Shown one piece after another: positions 7,901 through 8,522 of a stretch of DNA of 8,522 nucleotides. A program made the position numbers and the translations under genes. The notes below the pieces were generated by a model. That model saw only the letters and a list, made by a program, of their open reading frames with translations. It was not told the DNA's origin and did no database searches. Source of the stretch: CAYVDH01 sp964450355 (GTDB taxonomy: Bacteria; Bacteroidota; Bacteroidia; NS11-12g; UBA955); assembly GCA_964450355.1 (NCBI GenBank), contig CAYVDH010000156.1, positions 1 through 8,522 on the forward strand, in the 5' to 3' direction. Position 1 is the stretch's first letter; each line of letters begins with the position of its first letter.

Positions 7901-8395
7901 AGGTGGATTGCAATTTCCACCGTAAACTGTTCCCCAGTTAGCATTAGTAATGATAGGATTGAAACTAACCAAAGCTCCGCAATTACATAATACAGAACTT
8001 GTGTGAACTGTTAATTCAACTTGATTAGAAGAACTTCCACAAGAGTTTGCAGTACATGCTCCAGCATTTCCAACAGTCCAAACCAAGCCATTACAAGACG
8101 CGTTGTAAGCAGTTCCGTTTTTTAAATTTTGTGCTAACTTTCTCACAATTGATGGGTCACTACAAGATACTCCAGTAGTATTATACGTTCCAGAAGCTGT
8201 AACGCATAGAAATTTTTTAGAAGCAGTGTCTAAGTTTGCTCTAAAAGTTCCCCAATTGTCGTACTGTGAACTGCCAGGGCAGTATGTAGTACCATTAGTA
8301 AAGTTTTCACTGTACTCCACTAATTGAGCATTCAAGTTGTTTTTGAACGCAATTGAGAGTAGAATAAAGACAGATAAGAGTAGTTTTTTATTCAT
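4700..8395 (-). CDS. Large secreted PKD-repeat protein with T9SS type A sorting domain
   Basis: This 1231-residue protein is probably exported by Sec and T9SS. Residues 1-23 are a signal peptide (NKKLLLSVF..., cleavage near LNA-Q). Residues 25-175 are Cys-rich (nine Cys, unknown family). Residues about 183-285 resemble a CARDB domain (IAVTVRNIGKNVIDSFRIEL). An Ig-like domain starts at about 301 (VWYDAASGGS, 321-330) and seems to resume at CSNSSRTGLTVTV (521-533) after a roughly 165-residue beta-rich insert. Residues 541-655 are another beta region. Six PKD-type repeats follow, spaced about 81 residues, with core motifs WYFGDGD 694, WDFGDG 776, WTFGDG 859, WNISDG 940, WDFGNG 1021 and WFFGEG 1099. 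The tail has IYPNPNNGSF (1159-1168), YNLLGSKIL and KGIYLVKV. No enzyme domain is seen; an adhesin or matrix role is inferred. The ATG at 8395 begins the signal peptide. It is transcribed toward the HD gene. Confidence 0.92.
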   Translation of the reverse strand: MNKKLLLSVFILLSIAFKNNLNAQLVEYSENFTNGTTYCPGSSQYDNWGTFRANLDTASKKFLCVTASGTYNTTGVSCSDPSIVRKLAQNLKNGTAYNASCNGLVWTVGNAGACTANSCGSSSNQVELTVHTSSVLCNCGALVSFNPIITNANWGTVYGGNCNPPTQKMTLQFFGPTKNNDILPVRISPLNVCTQTQNIAVTVRNIGKNVIDSFRIELTINGVTQPTTYLKRKLFTGCGVADSTYIVKANYTFTNDTRYNIFAKTSFPNGGTDSVQVNDSTRFIFDFFGPPAPPSTTNVKQCGNGRSIITATPTSARDSIVWYDAASGGSIIGFGKSILAPYITSTKTFYAEAYKLAAKATYSTGFGGGISVTAASNAFNGAYFNVTPSSNLTLDSVMVKLYQNAAMNYRLYYKTGTFVGSETNSSAWTLASSGSSQRFTISGQNRARCFAGNLQLVTGQTYGFYITTDGGNDLQFPSGTNAGSNGDLSYVGGKVCQGLFGGGGVYQTYGLDALLYYRKTCSNSSRTGLTVTVKPRPIGADVIPGTPFQGQVKVGAQSQPDLLEIAKTLTYEILPPSGYNNSDYNITWTINSISARTKTNVLIPNTEYTVVDPGTNNGKITYIGKSAHLDSNITFYINIADLGPHFCDSTIARTLRVVPTPKTNFEFPSPVCDGDAILFDNKTTIHSGNATYKWYFGDGDSSDLVNPVKIYATFGIYPVRLVATSFPYNVVKDTTINVEVTEVPQVAFKAINACEGTNVRFINQTTIGSGVLIHSWDFGDGSPLSSATNPTKLYTNPGGYKVTLTVSANGCSNSLTKNAYQFAKPVANFIAPAAPICAKSEVILPNTSTIQLGLFGSYWTFGDGNNSTLDEGNNKYANAGTYNVNLKAVSEFGCENDITKTVTIKPTPSSDFNFDQLCSRIPTNFNNTTVETVSGPAYTWNISDGSSYTTKDITKSWPNEGPYDVTLKTKFTNGCEDEITKTVNITIQPKADFNVANICSGEMADFVNLSKGDRGGIVYNWDFGNGTGTDPSPRRLYNPVTTTSYNVKLVASYPGACSDTIIKSLTVSQSPTCDFDVKNLGFLKYSYTPTNTTYTNYEWFFGEGGTSVNTSPNYQYLYSGNFKVTMTATNSAGCKCSITKLVGANTSVDNVASNPQLNIYPNPNNGSFTIKSNSNSGMKIEVYNLLGSKILSTNTIENNTVINLGDNAKGIYLVKVTINGVTTTTKVTVMN
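4967..6418 (-). repeat. Tandem array of six PKD-type repeats (protein-level repeat)
   Basis: The array covers residues about 660-1143. The core tryptophans fall at 694, 776, 859, 940, 1021 and 1099, spacings of 82, 83, 81, 81 and 78. Repeats 2 to 5 each carry an early and a late Cys (754/811, 837/894, 918/975, 999/1057), which suggests one disulfide per domain. Repeats 4 and 6 have altered cores (WNISDG and WFFGEG). The copies are diverged in DNA, so this is an old array rather than a recent duplication. Confidence 0.85.
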
Positions 8396-8462
8396 GATTT
8401 ATAAATTATTTATTAAACCTACGTAATTCGTAAAGCTTCCCGGGCCAGCTGAAAGAATGTTA

Positions 8463-8522
8463 TCAGCTTAATTTTGCCAGGGTCCTCCTAAGATTTACAA
8501 TTACATTTTCAACTTCATCAAG
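8463..8522 (-). CDS. Possible C-terminal end of another gene (partial, hypothetical)
   Basis: On the minus strand one frame is open from the window edge for 19 codons and ends with TGA at 8465-8463, 67 bases before the start of the PKD gene. The residues (LDEVENVIVNLRRTLAKLS) form a plausible amphipathic helix of the sort that closes many cytoplasmic enzymes. The fragment is too short to name a family, and other short frames in this stretch are also open, so coding is uncertain. Confidence 0.3.
   Translation of the reverse strand, partial: LDEVENVIVNLRRTLAKLS

Noticed and set aside
71..8395. Idea that the locus is a novel defence, toxin or CRISPR-like system
   Set aside because: No toxin or nuclease domain, no repeat-spacer pattern and no mobile-element signs are visible; the large repeats are Ig and PKD modules of exported proteins.
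8414..8421. Possible -7 box TAGGTTTA (minus strand) 18 bases before gene 4
   Set aside because: Last base differs from TAnnTTTG and no -33 TTG lies 17-23 bases upstream; plausible position but too weak to annotate.

Overview
The window most likely comes from a Bacteroidota (Bacteroidetes) bacterium. Four signs point that way: very AT-rich DNA; two large secreted proteins that each end in a type A C-terminal sorting domain of the type IX secretion system (T9SS), a system found essentially only in this phylum and its relatives; an Asn-Ala-Gln signal-peptidase junction in two proteins; and an exact Bacteroidetes-type -7 promoter box (TAnnTTTG) in front of one gene. I cannot resolve the genus.

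Layout: three plus-strand genes (71-4585) converge on one minus-strand gene (4700-8395). Gene 1 (71-2785) encodes a 904-residue surface or secreted protein: signal peptide, beta-rich N-terminal domain, degenerate PKD-like domain, five Ig-like repeats of about 82 residues with paired cysteines, one PKD domain and a T9SS tail. Four bases later, gene 2 (2790-3335, GTG start) encodes a small periplasmic protein with a TonB C-terminal-type domain but a C-terminal membrane anchor. Gene 3 (3359-4585) is a complete HD-superfamily phosphohydrolase (COG1078/SAMHD1/YwfO group) with its own promoter almost on top of the start codon. A strong palindromic terminator with an A-tract on one side and a T-tract on the other sits between the convergent genes and can serve both. 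Gene 4 (8395-4700) encodes a 1231-residue surface or secreted protein: Cys-rich N-terminal region, CARDB-like domain, an Ig-like domain apparently interrupted by a nested beta domain, six PKD-type repeats and a T9SS tail.

The last 60 bases (8522-8463) may be the 3' end of another minus-strand gene. The 67 bases between its stop and gene 4 include an unusually GC-rich patch.

How the genes work together: genes 1 and 2 look like a two-gene transcription unit for the cell envelope. Gene 4 is an independent envelope gene of similar style. Gene 3 is a cytoplasmic nucleotide-metabolism enzyme with no evident link to the others. No catalytic domain is visible in either large exported protein, so adhesion, matrix or structural roles are the likeliest reading, by inference only. 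I found no RNA gene, CRISPR array, insertion sequence or obvious defence system. The window looks mostly like ordinary Bacteroidota envelope and housekeeping content; the less usual points are the inverted TonB-like protein and the shared, nested beta domain.
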